DNA of 64,000 nucleotides from positions 179,658 to 243,657 of the forward strand of contig NZ_JBFRFB010000007.1 of NCBI RefSeq assembly GCF_052114605.1. Reading direction: 5' to 3'. Below, in pieces: positions 51,552 through 61,008 of this stretch; positions within the stretch are counted from its first letter, which is position 1; each line of letters starts with the position of its first letter. The notes under the pieces are model-generated. The model worked only from the letters and a program-made list of their open reading frames with translations, made no database searches and was not told the origin of the DNA. The DNA comes from Microvirga sp052114605 (GTDB lineage: Bacteria > Pseudomonadota > Alphaproteobacteria > Rhizobiales > Beijerinckiaceae). A program made the translations under genes and the position numbers.

Positions 51552-51818
51552 ATGCGCCGTCATCTTTGCCTCGTCACCCTTGGTGCGTTGATCGCCACAG
51601 CTCCAGCTCTGGCGCAGGATAGCAATCGACCGTTCACGCCTTCCGGCGAGATCCAGATCCCGTCCGATGCAGCGATTGATCGGATGCTCGACAGCAATAC
51701 CTTGCCGCCGCCGGCCAAGGAATTCTCGGCCGATGATGCCAAAGCGATCCAACAGATGGATCAAAGAGCCAAGCGCATTGATCAGGAGGTCAAGAAGGGC
51801 ATCTGCACAGACTGTTGA
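51552..51818 (+). CDS. Small secreted protein of unknown function
   Basis: An 88-residue protein with signal peptide MRRHLCLVTLGALIATAPALAQ; the ATG at 51552 is chosen because the signal starts there. The mature part is polar and helical (EFSADDAKAIQQMDQRAKRIDQEVKKG) and ends in CTDC, two cysteines three residues apart at the extreme C-terminus. It lies 34 bases before the LssY-C gene on the same strand. Not recognised. Confidence 0.65.
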   Translation: MRRHLCLVTLGALIATAPALAQDSNRPFTPSGEIQIPSDAAIDRMLDSNTLPPPAKEFSADDAKAIQQMDQRAKRIDQEVKKGICTDC

Positions 51819-51852
51819 TCACTGCCGCGTCGATCATGACGGAGCTGGGATC

Positions 51853-52689
51853 ATGCGATTGCTGAACCGCCTCGTGCAACGCCTCGTCATCCTTGGGCTG
51901 GGGATCTTCTCTGTCTGGCTGATCGTCTTCGTGGTCTTCGATACTGCGGATCGGCGGCTGCCCTGGATCCTAGCCGTGGGCCTCACTTACGCGACCGGCG
52001 CCTATCTCATTCTGCCATGGATCATTCGCATGGGCCTCAAGCTCCTCCATCGGAAGCGGGTGCCCAGCTTCACGACAACGGGCGACGGACTGCCGGGTGA
52101 TCCCGTCAACGTAGCGCTCGTGGGAACGCTCCCGCAGCTTCGCGCGGCCTTCGCGGCTCTTGGCTGGTCGGAGGCCGACCGACTGGGCTTGGCCAGTTCC
52201 TGGAGCATGATCCGGGCCTTTGTATTCAACTCGCCCTATCCCACGGCCCCGTTCAGCACCCTCTATCTGTTTGGCCGCGGCCAGGACGTTGGGTTTCAGA
52301 AGGCGATCGGAGGCAGCCCCCGCAAGCGCCATCACATCCGGTTCTGGTCCTTGAGCATCGTGCGGGCCGAGAGCACATGGGCAGGGGGATCGGCAAGCTT
52401 CTGGCTCAATACCGATCGTCCACCTGAGGACGAACGGGTACTCTGGGTAGGAGCGGGCACGAGGGATACGGGTTTGTCCTTGACCCGCCTCACCTTTCAG
52501 ATCACCCACGCCACGGACTCGAACACGAATATCGAGCGCGACTTCATCATCGCCGAGTTGGAGAACATCGGGTCCATTACCGACGTGAGGGTGTATCAAG
52601 CCGGCCAATGTCTCGCCACGGAGCGCGTCAATCACTACACGTCCGACGGACAGGTGACCTTGGCAAGCCTTGTGGTCGCGGCCCAATGA
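51853..52689 (+). CDS. LssY C-terminal domain membrane protein
   Basis: A 278-residue protein with two N-terminal membrane helices (about 9-29 and 38-60) and a soluble domain: DPVNVALVGTLPQLRAAFAALGWSEAD, the RKRHHIRFW block, WVGAGTRDTGL, and HATDSNTNIERDFI, characteristic of LssY_C. ATG 51853 is used; the longer frame overlaps the preceding gene. LssY_C domains are often found with PAP2-type phosphatases; the function is not established. Confidence 0.82.
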   Translation: MRLLNRLVQRLVILGLGIFSVWLIVFVVFDTADRRLPWILAVGLTYATGAYLILPWIIRMGLKLLHRKRVPSFTTTGDGLPGDPVNVALVGTLPQLRAAFAALGWSEADRLGLASSWSMIRAFVFNSPYPTAPFSTLYLFGRGQDVGFQKAIGGSPRKRHHIRFWSLSIVRAESTWAGGSASFWLNTDRPPEDERVLWVGAGTRDTGLSLTRLTFQITHATDSNTNIERDFIIAELENIGSITDVRVYQAGQCLATERVNHYTSDGQVTLASLVVAAQ

Positions 52690-53040
52690 CGCGCGATTCC
52701 ACCAGGCATGCTTGACCGGGTGAGCCATCCGCTCGCCAGTCCCGGATATCCCTGGCGCAGACAAGGCGCCGATTCAAATTACTGTTGTTCCGCACGCGGA
52801 CGGCGCCCCCCGGTCCCGTGCCGGAGGTGCGATGATCTCGGACCCTGCGGAGTCGGTCGCGGTCACCATGCCCTCGAAGCAACACTGGGCAGATGTCGAT
52901 CCATGCAATGAGAATGATGCGCTGCGAAGCCACCCATGCTGCATCACGTGGGTCGGCTGATCAGGGTTGAGCCCGAACATGGTCCACGCGCCAAGAGCTG
53001 CCCTTTCGGATGCTCAAGTCAGCACGATCGCAAGACATGA
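52690..53040. other. Intergenic region, nothing recognised
   Basis: About 350 bases between the LssY-C gene and the convergent response-regulator gene. No credible open frame, hairpin with T-run or repeat was found. Confidence 0.5.
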
Positions 53041-53676
53041 TTAGCCTTCCACCAGCTTGTTCTTGATCGCATAGCGGATCAGGGCTGCGGTCGAGTCGAG
53101 GTTGAGCTTGCGCAGGGCCAACGCTCGGTGGGTTTCGACGGTTTTGGTGCTGACATTGAGGATGTTTGCGATCTGCTTATTGGTCTTGCCCTCGGCGATC
53201 AATTGCACAACGGCCTTCTCGCGGGAGGTCAGTGTCGACGCGTTCGCCACTCCTTTCGACAGGTAGGTTTCGAGCAGGGTCTCCGAGACTTTCCCCGTGA
53301 AGAACGGCTTGTGGGCCGCCAGACTCTCCACCGCCGAGACCAGGAACTGCTTCGCGTCGGACTTGAGGAGGAAGCCACGCGCGCCCGCCTCCAGGACATC
53401 GCGGACCAATGTATCGGTGTCGTGCATGGTGAAAATCAGGACCTCGACACCGGGAACGCGATGACGGATCTGGCGGGTGGCCTCGACGCCGTTCACCAGC
53501 GGCAGCCCATAATCGAGAATGACGATGTCGGGGCGCATCTCCTGCGCCCGGTCGATGGCCTCCTTGCCGTCTCGGGCCTCGCCAATCACATCCCAGCCTT
53601 CGTGCCCCTCCAGGATGGTCCGGACCCCGGAGCGGACCACGTCATGATCGTCGGCGATCAATATGCGCGTCGTCAT
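53041..53676 (-). CDS. NarL/FixJ-type response regulator
   Basis: A 211-residue two-component response regulator. The receiver domain has the acidic pair (ADDHD), phosphoacceptor D55 in VILDYGLPL, Thr in IFTMHD and Lys in FLLKSDA; the LuxR-type DNA-binding domain is at about 147-205 (TSREKAVVQLIAEGKTNKQIANILNVSTKTVETH). It lies 124 bases downstream of the histidine kinase on the same strand, so the two form a pair. The divergent sulfatase cluster is the nearest likely target. Confidence 0.93.
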   Translation of the reverse strand: MTTRILIADDHDVVRSGVRTILEGHEGWDVIGEARDGKEAIDRAQEMRPDIVILDYGLPLVNGVEATRQIRHRVPGVEVLIFTMHDTDTLVRDVLEAGARGFLLKSDAKQFLVSAVESLAAHKPFFTGKVSETLLETYLSKGVANASTLTSREKAVVQLIAEGKTNKQIANILNVSTKTVETHRALALRKLNLDSTAALIRYAIKNKLVEG

Positions 53677-53800
53677 GGACCATCCCTCGGTGGCAGTTAG
53701 GGCCGTTCGGGCTCGCGTGAACCCAGTACAGAATATACCTTTGAGCGGATTGCCTCACCTTGCCGAAACCCCGAAGTGGCCGGAGGCAGACCCTGAATCT

Positions 53801-55549
53801 TCAGGTTGGGGCGTCATCCTCGACCTTGGGCTGCCTCGACAGCCACGAATCCAACATGCGGCGGGCCTGGGTCAGTGCTCGTCCCGCCATTGTTACGGGA
53901 ACGATTGCCACAACCGACGTGCCGCCCAGGCCAGTCTTTATTTTCAGGTCGCCGCCGAATTGTTCCAGGCGGGCCCGCATGCCGGCAATCCCGACCCCAA
54001 GTCTGATCGGACCGTCGGGCCAATCCCGGCCCACCATGCCATGTCCGTTGTCGCGGATGCGGGCGATCAAGCGTCCGGATCTGATCCGGGCATCGACCGA
54101 CACGCGTGAAGCGTCTGCGTGCCGATGCACGTTGGTGAGAGCCTCCTGCACCACGCGCAGCACAGTCCGCTGAAGCTCTGGTGGCAGGTCGTCAACCTCT
54201 TCGGGAACCCGGATGTGAGCGGCGAGACCCGTACGACTGGCAAAGCCTTCGGCGAAGTCCCGCAAAGTCGCTTGGAGGCCGTCGCTCGCTAGATTGGGCG
54301 GGTGCAGCAAATAGGTGAAAATGCGCAGCTCCCGCAGCGCCTTCGTCTGAAGGCTCTCTACCTCCGCCAGGACCTTGCGGGCAGCCGGGATCTGCGAGAC
54401 CGCCCTTTCCAGGCTAGCGAGACCGAGATTTGCCGCCACGAGATGCTGCGCCGTCGAGTCGTGCAGCTCGCGGGCGATCCGCTGCCGCTCGTCCTCCTGG
54501 AGCGCGAGCAACTGGCCGGATAATTCGCTCACCTGCCGCTTCGCCCCGATTACCTGATCGGACAGGGCTCGAAGCGGCCGCTCCAACTGGCGGGACGTGA
54601 GCCAGGTGGCGAAACTACCTGCCACAAGGAGGAAGACCGCCATCCCGGCCATCTGCCTCCAAACGCCCATGACAGGGGCATTCACGTCGGAAAGCGGAAC
54701 CGCTACTAGCGTCGTCCAGTTTGTCGCCCCGGAACTGCGGTACGCGACCAGGACGGGAACGCCGCGCTCGTCGATGTCCTCGATCAGGCCCGCCATGTGC
54801 TCGGTTCCACTGCCGGCGGCGAGACTGGCCGCAAGGGCATCCGGCGCGGGTATCCGCGACGATGTCTCGGCGCCCCGCACGGTCACGATCGGTTGGAGCT
54901 TCCGGTCATAGAGTCCCAGCATCCACCCTTCGGCAACGTTCTGTCCTCTCAAAATGGTGCCGAGATGATCCTGAGACAGTATGGTGCTGATAAAGCCGTA
55001 CATTGTGCCGGCGTCGTGGGTGATCCGCAGGCTGAGCGCAATGACCGTCGTTCCCGGCTTTACGAGGCTCCCCATTCGGCCTGACACCGCCCAGCCGCGC
55101 TCGCGAATCCGATTGACGGCTTCCGGGTAAGTCGGGAAGTCCCGATGCCGAGGAAGGGGTGTCCCGTAGGATTTGAGAGTGTTGGCGACCTGCCCCTCCA
55201 AGTCCTGAAGGATCAGCCATGACCCGTCGGGGATCGGCGTCGCCTTGAGCTGGTCGTAGAAACCCTTCGCATCCCCAGACTTCAGGGCGGGCGATGACGA
55301 CAAGCCCCTCAGCAGCGCATTGCCGGCCGCCACCTCCTGATCGAAGCCAAAGGACAGGGTGGTCGCCATGCCGAGAACCCGCTCGCGAATGGTCTCGCGT
55401 TCGCCCTGTGCCCTCGAGAGCAACAGCACGGAGGCAACGACGAACGTGACCAAGATGACGGCCGCGAAGGTCAAGGCGAGCCGGCCCCGGATTCGAGGCA
55501 CTAGGCCCTGAGGAGTTCGCGCAAGGATCGGGGATGTGCCATCGGCCAT
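53801..55549 (-). CDS. Sensor histidine kinase with extracellular sensor domain (HisKA_3)
   Basis: A 582-residue membrane kinase: first helix about 24-44 (LALTFAAVILVTFVVASVLLL), an extracytoplasmic dCache-like domain of about 240 residues (SWLILQDLEGQVANTLKSYG, STILSQDHLGTIL), second helix about 290-310, then the NarX/DegS-type dimerisation domain with phospho-His in RIARELHDSTAQHL and an ATPase domain (VVQEALTNVHRHADAS, IRDNGHGM, GVGIAGMRARLEQFGG). The start at 55549 (MADGTSPI) is chosen because the helix follows at the usual distance; upstream residues look spurious. Ligand unknown; sulfate esters or a glycan are possible given the divergent cluster. Confidence 0.88.
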   Translation of the reverse strand: MADGTSPILARTPQGLVPRIRGRLALTFAAVILVTFVVASVLLLSRAQGERETIRERVLGMATTLSFGFDQEVAAGNALLRGLSSSPALKSGDAKGFYDQLKATPIPDGSWLILQDLEGQVANTLKSYGTPLPRHRDFPTYPEAVNRIRERGWAVSGRMGSLVKPGTTVIALSLRITHDAGTMYGFISTILSQDHLGTILRGQNVAEGWMLGLYDRKLQPIVTVRGAETSSRIPAPDALAASLAAGSGTEHMAGLIEDIDERGVPVLVAYRSSGATNWTTLVAVPLSDVNAPVMGVWRQMAGMAVFLLVAGSFATWLTSRQLERPLRALSDQVIGAKRQVSELSGQLLALQEDERQRIARELHDSTAQHLVAANLGLASLERAVSQIPAARKVLAEVESLQTKALRELRIFTYLLHPPNLASDGLQATLRDFAEGFASRTGLAAHIRVPEEVDDLPPELQRTVLRVVQEALTNVHRHADASRVSVDARIRSGRLIARIRDNGHGMVGRDWPDGPIRLGVGIAGMRARLEQFGGDLKIKTGLGGTSVVAIVPVTMAGRALTQARRMLDSWLSRQPKVEDDAPT

Positions 55550-55776
55550 GCTGGCGCTCTTCAGCCGCAAGGACAACGCAACGGGACCGGCGGTCGCGAC
55601 GCAAGCCGCGGTCCAATAACATAGGTTAGACCCTGACCCGCGTGCTGTCGATCCGGACCGACAGCTTCTCGTAGGCAAATTCAGGGTATGCCTCCGTCAA
55701 TTTGAGGGAGGACCCCAATAGACCTGTGTCGGCGTTCAGGATGACACTTCTGGCTTGCCAGGGGGGAACAAAGTAC

Positions 55777-56763
55777 ATGTCGCAGATCACACTCCGGCAT
55801 CTCCGCGACCGCAGGCCAATGGGCCAGCCCGATGCTGTCATGATCCGGGTGCCGGGTGGCATGTTCCGGATGGGATCGGACAGGCACTATCCGGAAGAAG
55901 CTCCGGTCCACCGTGTCACGGTCGATGGATTTTGGATTGATCCGACACCGGTCACGAACCGGCAGTTCCGCGAGTTCGTCCGCGCGACGGGCTACATCAC
56001 CTTCGCCGAGCAGCAGCCGGACCCAAAGGACTATCCAAAGGCTCTGCCGCATATGCTCAAGCCCGGCTCACTCGTGTTCAGTCCACCGGATTATCCGGTG
56101 GACCTGCGGGATTGGGGACAATGGTGGACCTACATCTTCGACGCCAACTGGCGCCGCCCCTATGGACCCGGATCCTCGATCAAGGGGCTTGAGGACCATC
56201 CGGTGGTGCATGTGGCCTATTCGGACGCCGAGGCTTATGCAGCCTGGGCCGGCAAGGAACTGCCGACCGAAGCGGAGTGGGAGTTCGCGGCCCGCGGTGG
56301 CTTGGATCAGGCGGAGTTCGCCTGGGGCGATGAATTCATGCCCGGTGGGCGACAGATGGCCAACACCTGGCAGGGTGTCTTTCCATTCCAGAACACCCAT
56401 CTCGACGGTTATGAGCGCACATCGCCGGTTACTGTTTTTCCACCCAATGGCTATGGCCTCTACGACATGATTGGCAATGTCTGGGAGTGGACCAGCGACT
56501 GGTACGATGCGAGGCATCCGGCCGATGCCGCCAAACCCTGCTGCATTCCCGAGAACCCGCGTGGCGGACATGCAGATCAGAGTTACGATCCCTGTCATCC
56601 AGAGACGCGGATTCCCCGCAAGGTTGTCAAAGGGGGCTCGCATCTGTGTGCCCCAAGTTACTGTCGCCGCTACCGCCCGGCAGCGCGTCACCCGCAGCCG
56701 ATCGACAGTTCCATGAGCCATGTCGGCTTCCGGTGCATCATCAGAGAGAGGAGCAACCCATGA
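55777..56763 (+). CDS. Formylglycine-generating enzyme (FGE, SUMF1-type)
   Basis: A 328-residue enzyme that oxidises the sulfatase active-site cysteine to formylglycine. The FGE-sulfatase fold is clear (VPGGMFRMGSDRHYPEEAPVH at the start, LPTEAEWEFAARGG, YDMIGNVWEWTSDWY). The two copper-binding/redox cysteines of true FGEs are present in GGSHLCAPSYCRRYRPAAR, followed by GFRC. ATG 55777 has GGGGGGAA eight bases upstream. No signal peptide, so sulfatases would be matured in the cytoplasm. It overlaps the first sulfatase gene by four bases (ATGA), a tight coupling. Confidence 0.93.
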   Translation: MSQITLRHLRDRRPMGQPDAVMIRVPGGMFRMGSDRHYPEEAPVHRVTVDGFWIDPTPVTNRQFREFVRATGYITFAEQQPDPKDYPKALPHMLKPGSLVFSPPDYPVDLRDWGQWWTYIFDANWRRPYGPGSSIKGLEDHPVVHVAYSDAEAYAAWAGKELPTEAEWEFAARGGLDQAEFAWGDEFMPGGRQMANTWQGVFPFQNTHLDGYERTSPVTVFPPNGYGLYDMIGNVWEWTSDWYDARHPADAAKPCCIPENPRGGHADQSYDPCHPETRIPRKVVKGGSHLCAPSYCRRYRPAARHPQPIDSSMSHVGFRCIIRERSNP

Positions 56764-58523
56764 ACAGTGCTCGTGCGTCCTCACAAGCGTCTGACGAAAA
56801 GCGCAGCGTCTGTCGGATGAAGACCAAGGCCGCGATGATTGGAGCGACGGCTCTGATCGCAGCGGCGATAGCGGGTCCGGCCTCAGCGCAGGCTCCGCAG
56901 CGGAAGCCCAACATCCTGTTCATCATGGGCGATGACATCGGCTGGATGCAGCCGAGCATCTACCACCGCGGCCTGATGGTCGGCGAAACGCCGAACATCG
57001 ACCGCATCGGCCGTGAAGGCGCCATGTTCACGACCTACTATGCCGAGCAGAGCTGCACGGCGGGCCGTAATGCGTTCTTCACCGGCATGCATCCGCTCAG
57101 GACCGGCATGATCCCGCCACAACTGCCCGGCAGCCCGTCCTACCTGCGGCCTGGCACGCCTGCCATCGCCAAGTTCCTGCACGACCTCGGCTACAACACC
57201 GGCGAGTTTGGCAAGAACCACCTCGGCGACCACACCGATGCGCTCCCGACGGCGCATGGCTTCCAGGAATTCTGGGGCTATCTCTACCACCTCGACGCCA
57301 TGCAGGGCGTGAGCTTCCCCGACATCAACAGGACGCCGACCGAGCAGGCGGTCGCGCCGCCCTGCCGGAACACGCCGATCCCCGGGCTGTCCCAGGATCC
57401 TGCGGCAGTCGATCCGGCGACCACCGTGTGCCTGACGCCACCGCGGCCGGTGCTCTCGTGTAGGTCGTCCGACGGAACTGCGGCGAACCAGACCTGCAAG
57501 GACGAAGGGCCGCTGACGCTTGAGCGCTCGAAGAATGTGGACGAGGAGATCTCGGCCAAGGTCATCGACTTCCTTGACCGCAACGATCCGGAGAAGACCC
57601 AGAAGCCGTTCTTCGCCTGGTACAACCCCGCGCGCATGCACGTCACGACCGTGCTAAACGACAAGTACATGGGGATGGTGGGCGAGCCCGGCGGCAAGGA
57701 CTGGGGCGTCAACGAAGCCGGCATGAAGCAGATGGACGACAATATCGGCTACGTGTTGAAGAAGCTTGAGGAGATGGGCGAACTCGACAACACGATCATC
57801 GCGTTCACCACCGACAACGGCGCCGAGACGATCTCCTACCCTGACGGCGGCACCACCCCCTTCAAGGGCGGCAAGCTGTCGACCTGGGAGGGTGGCATGC
57901 GCGCCCCGCTGGTCGTGCGCTGGCCCGGCCACATCCAGCCGGGAACAGTCAAGAACGACATCTTCGCGTCCCTGGACTGGCTGCCCACGCTTGTCGACAT
58001 CGCCGGCGGCCCGAAAGGCAACGAATTGAAGGCGCAGATCGAAAGGGGCGAGTATCCCGGGATCGTCAAGACAACGCTCGACGGCGTCAACCAGCGCGAA
58101 TATCTGGAAGGCAAATCGGCAAAGTCGGCGCGCGATACCTTCTTCTATTACTCGGGCAAGGACCCGTCCGCAGTGCGCTACAAGAACTGGAAGATCTACT
58201 TCGCGATGGTGTCCGACGCGCCGGCTGGGTTCCTCACCGGCGTCGTTCCCTACCACTGGAGCCAGGTCGTCAACATCAAGCGCGATCCCTTCGAGACATC
58301 GATCGGGGAGCAGTCGAAGACTCTCTTGGGCATGGGCGGCGCACTCGCAGGACCAGTCTCGGCCTACCTCTACGACTGGAACATGCTGCCGATCGGCCAA
58401 GCGCTCTGGCTGAGGGAACTCGAAACCTACCGGAAGTTCCCGCCGATGCAGGATCCGGCGAGCTACAACCTCGAACAGGTGATGGAGCAGCTCAAGAAGC
58501 CGCAATCGACCCCGGGCCAGTGA
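56760..58523 (+). CDS. Exported type I sulfatase (arylsulfatase-like) 1
   Basis: A 587-residue periplasmic sulfatase. A signal peptide (KTKAAMIGATALIAAAIAGPASAQA) follows an extension of 20 residues, so ATG 56817 is an alternative start. The formylglycine cysteine is C99 in SCTAGRNAFFTG (C-x-A-x-R), with metal-binding Asp58-Asp59 in IMGDDIGW, the KNHLGD motif and FTTDNGAE near residue 360. A cysteine-containing insertion lies about 200-245 (PPCRNTPIPG, RPVLSCRSSDG, QTCKDEGP). It is translationally coupled to the FGE and has a paralogue at 61009. Substrate unknown. Confidence 0.92.
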   Translation: MNSARASSQASDEKRSVCRMKTKAAMIGATALIAAAIAGPASAQAPQRKPNILFIMGDDIGWMQPSIYHRGLMVGETPNIDRIGREGAMFTTYYAEQSCTAGRNAFFTGMHPLRTGMIPPQLPGSPSYLRPGTPAIAKFLHDLGYNTGEFGKNHLGDHTDALPTAHGFQEFWGYLYHLDAMQGVSFPDINRTPTEQAVAPPCRNTPIPGLSQDPAAVDPATTVCLTPPRPVLSCRSSDGTAANQTCKDEGPLTLERSKNVDEEISAKVIDFLDRNDPEKTQKPFFAWYNPARMHVTTVLNDKYMGMVGEPGGKDWGVNEAGMKQMDDNIGYVLKKLEEMGELDNTIIAFTTDNGAETISYPDGGTTPFKGGKLSTWEGGMRAPLVVRWPGHIQPGTVKNDIFASLDWLPTLVDIAGGPKGNELKAQIERGEYPGIVKTTLDGVNQREYLEGKSAKSARDTFFYYSGKDPSAVRYKNWKIYFAMVSDAPAGFLTGVVPYHWSQVVNIKRDPFETSIGEQSKTLLGMGGALAGPVSAYLYDWNMLPIGQALWLRELETYRKFPPMQDPASYNLEQVMEQLKKPQSTPGQ

Positions 58524-58670
58524 CCCGAACCGAAGCAAGAACACGTGCCAAACAGCCTGAGATCAGCGGGCACCGCTCAGACCAAGTGTCCGCCGATCGC
58601 GAGCCAACAAGAAGACCCCTCACATGGGGCCGACATCGATCACACAGAGGATCATCGAGAGGAGACTGTC

Positions 58671-59039
58671 ATGAAGAAGTCGGTTTCAATTGTAGTGCTC
58701 CCGCTGGCGCTTCTGTCTGCCGGCCCGGCGCTTGCCCAGAGCATGTGCGTCGTCGAGGGCAATCAGTCTATCATGGGCGCGAACATGAACGCTGCCTTCG
58801 ACGTCCAGGCGGGGCAGGGATGCATGTCCGACATCACCCCTCGAGGCACGCTCACCAGTTCCGAGATCAGCCAGCGGCCGCAGCACGGCACCCTGAACAT
58901 GGTCGACAACGACACCTGGACCTACACGCCCGCTCCGGGCTACAGCGGCCCCGATGCCTTCGCGATCACGGCAAAAGGGCAGAGCATCGACGAGAAGCCT
59001 GGCACATCCGTGTTCAGCTACAGGGTGACCGTCAGGTAG
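58671..59039 (+). CDS. Small secreted Ig/cadherin-like protein
   Basis: A 122-residue protein with signal peptide MKKSVSIVVLPLALLSAGPALAQ and GAGAGGAG upstream of ATG 58671. The mature part has two cysteines and a block GTLNMVDNDTWTYTPAPGYSGPDAFAIT, which matches the VCBS/Big_9-like bacterial immunoglobulin pattern (G-T...Y-T-P...G...D-x-F). It probably binds a polymer or protein in the periplasm. It sits between the sulfatase and the HAD gene on the same strand. Confidence 0.75.
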   Translation: MKKSVSIVVLPLALLSAGPALAQSMCVVEGNQSIMGANMNAAFDVQAGQGCMSDITPRGTLTSSEISQRPQHGTLNMVDNDTWTYTPAPGYSGPDAFAITAKGQSIDEKPGTSVFSYRVTVR

Positions 59040-59189
59040 CCATGGGCTCCGACCAGAGACTCCGGGGTCGCAGGACCTCGGCGTCCAGGGAGCGTCTACA
59101 CGGATAATTACCAGAGGCGCTGATGATCGAAGGTGCCTCTCTCTCTATAGAGATCCTCGGTGCATGACCGACGTGGCATGGAGAATGAC

Positions 59190-60206
59190 ATGACCAAGCT
59201 AGGATCCCTGAAGTTTCGCTTTGCCGGTTTATGGTCTCTAGCCTTCTTCTCGCTCTGGATCTCGCTCGCCGCTGCACAGACCGATCCCCTGCCATCGTGG
59301 AACGAGGGCAGCGTGAAGCAGGCGATCATCGCCTTCGTGACGGACGTGACCCGGGAGGGATCGCCTGAATTCGTCCCTGAGGCCGAACGGATCGCTACGT
59401 TCGACAATGATGGTACGCTGTGGGTTGAACAGCCAGTCTATACCCAGTTTGCGTTCGCGATTGACAGGGTCAAGGCACTGGCGCCGCAGCATCCGGAATG
59501 GAAGAACACGCAGCCCTTCAAGGCCGTTCTCGAAGGCGACATGGCGGCAGTTGCTGCTGCCGGTGAGCACGGAGCCGTCGAAATCGTTGCTGCGACCCAT
59601 GCGGGTATGACGCCGACCGAATTCAAGCAGATTGCGAAGGATTGGCTCGCGACCGCCAAGCATCCGCGCTTCGACCGCCGCTATGAAGATCTTGTTTATC
59701 AGCCCATGCTCGAAGTGCTGGCTTACATGCGCGCGAATGGCTTCAAGACGTTCATCGTCTCGGGTGGCGGCATCGAATTCATGCGGGCTTTCGCGCCGGA
59801 GCGGTATGGCATTCCGTCCGAGCGGATCGTGGGCTCCAGCATCGTCACGACCTTCGAGCGCCGCGACGGCAAGCCGACGCTATTTCGGCTCCCAAAAGTC
59901 AGCTTCGTGGATGACGGCCCAGGCAAGCCGGTCGGCATCAACCAACATATCGGCCTGCGTCCCATTGCTGCTTTCGGCAATTCCGACGGTGATCTCGAGA
60001 TGCTGCAATGGACGATGGAGACGACCGGTGGGCGCCGCCTCGGCACTCTCGTTCATCACACCGATGCGGAGCGCGAATATGCCTATGATCGTGATTCCAA
60101 GGTCGGCCGGCTCGACAAGGCGCTCGATGCAGCAGTGCCGAACCGGTGGACCGTTATCGACATGAAACGCGACTGGAAAGTCATCTTCCCAACCGAGGCC
60201 CGCTGA
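59190..60206 (+). CDS. Exported HAD-superfamily phosphatase
   Basis: A 338-residue protein with a signal peptide (LKFRFAGLWSLAFFSLWISLAAAQ) and HAD motifs: I, TFDNDGTLWVEQP; II, TFIVSGGG; III/IV, the lysine region and FGNSDGDLEML. This resembles the phosphoserine-phosphatase-like HAD group. ATG 59190 has GGAG six bases upstream; earlier starts at 59178 and GTG 59160 are less likely. A periplasmic phosphatase within a sulfatase cluster suggests scavenging of phosphate as well as sulfate from the same substrate. Confidence 0.85.
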   Translation: MTKLGSLKFRFAGLWSLAFFSLWISLAAAQTDPLPSWNEGSVKQAIIAFVTDVTREGSPEFVPEAERIATFDNDGTLWVEQPVYTQFAFAIDRVKALAPQHPEWKNTQPFKAVLEGDMAAVAAAGEHGAVEIVAATHAGMTPTEFKQIAKDWLATAKHPRFDRRYEDLVYQPMLEVLAYMRANGFKTFIVSGGGIEFMRAFAPERYGIPSERIVGSSIVTTFERRDGKPTLFRLPKVSFVDDGPGKPVGINQHIGLRPIAAFGNSDGDLEMLQWTMETTGGRRLGTLVHHTDAEREYAYDRDSKVGRLDKALDAAVPNRWTVIDMKRDWKVIFPTEAR

Positions 60207-60227
60207 AGGAACAAAGGAGCTTCCGCC

Positions 60228-60944
60228 ATGTTCAGAAAGCAATTCGCATGCTTCATCCTGGTAACTGGTAGCCTCTGCGTGACCGGAGGCGGAGTGCTCG
60301 CGCAGGACACTGGCGGTACGCCGCATATTCCTCGGAAGGCCATTGGTCGAGTCACGCCCACAGGCCCGGTCCCATCGCTTGCCGTCATCAACTCGGCCGG
60401 GGCGAAATTGGAGGGGAACAAGCTCACTTTGACCGGCGTGTCACCGAGCTCGATCGTGTTCGCCGATCGGCCCGTGCGCGCGGCAGGCCACGTAGTCACC
60501 GAGCAATTCATCATGCAATGGGACGAAGGCAAGGACAACTTCGCCAAGGATCCGCCGAACGCCACCGTGTCCGTCTTGGGCGGAGACGGCTCGAAGGTGA
60601 GCGATGCCGTGGTGACGCTGAAATCGCCGAAGCTCGAGGGCGGCAACCTCACCTTCGACGTTGCGATCCTGGAAGGCAATCTCAACGGAGCAAGCGGTCC
60701 CGCAGCTTTGTTCATCGATCATTTCGGCGGATTCGGTGGCGGCTTTGGCGGCTTCCATGGTGGTGTCGCTGGAGGATTTGACCGCGGTGGCGATGTTGCA
60801 GGCGTTCGTGGCACCTACTGGCATGCTCCTGTCTATCGTGGCGCGTGGTACGCAGGTGCGCGCGACTCCACGTACGGAGCGGCCTACAACTCATATGTCG
60901 TACCGGATCAGTGCGGCTACTATCCGTATTCACCGTGTGAGTGA
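60228..60944 (+). CDS. Secreted protein with Gly/His-rich tail
   Basis: A 238-residue protein with signal peptide (MFRKQFACFILVTGSLCVTGGGVLAQ). Residues about 30-165 form a beta-rich domain (KLEGNKLTLTGVSPSSIVFADRPVR, LKSPKLEGGNLTFDVAILEG) and the rest is Gly-, His- and Tyr-rich (FGGGFGGFHGGVAGGF), ending with two cysteines (DQCGYYPYSPCE). It lies between the HAD and second sulfatase genes on the same strand. I recognise no named family; a substrate- or surface-binding accessory role is a guess. Confidence 0.7.
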   Translation: MFRKQFACFILVTGSLCVTGGGVLAQDTGGTPHIPRKAIGRVTPTGPVPSLAVINSAGAKLEGNKLTLTGVSPSSIVFADRPVRAAGHVVTEQFIMQWDEGKDNFAKDPPNATVSVLGGDGSKVSDAVVTLKSPKLEGGNLTFDVAILEGNLNGASGPAALFIDHFGGFGGGFGGFHGGVAGGFDRGGDVAGVRGTYWHAPVYRGAWYAGARDSTYGAAYNSYVVPDQCGYYPYSPCE

Positions 60945-61008
60945 TCAAAGGGCTTTTCGCGGATGCTGGTTTCGGGAAGCCCAACGAGGGTGGTCGAGGA
61001 TGAGCACG

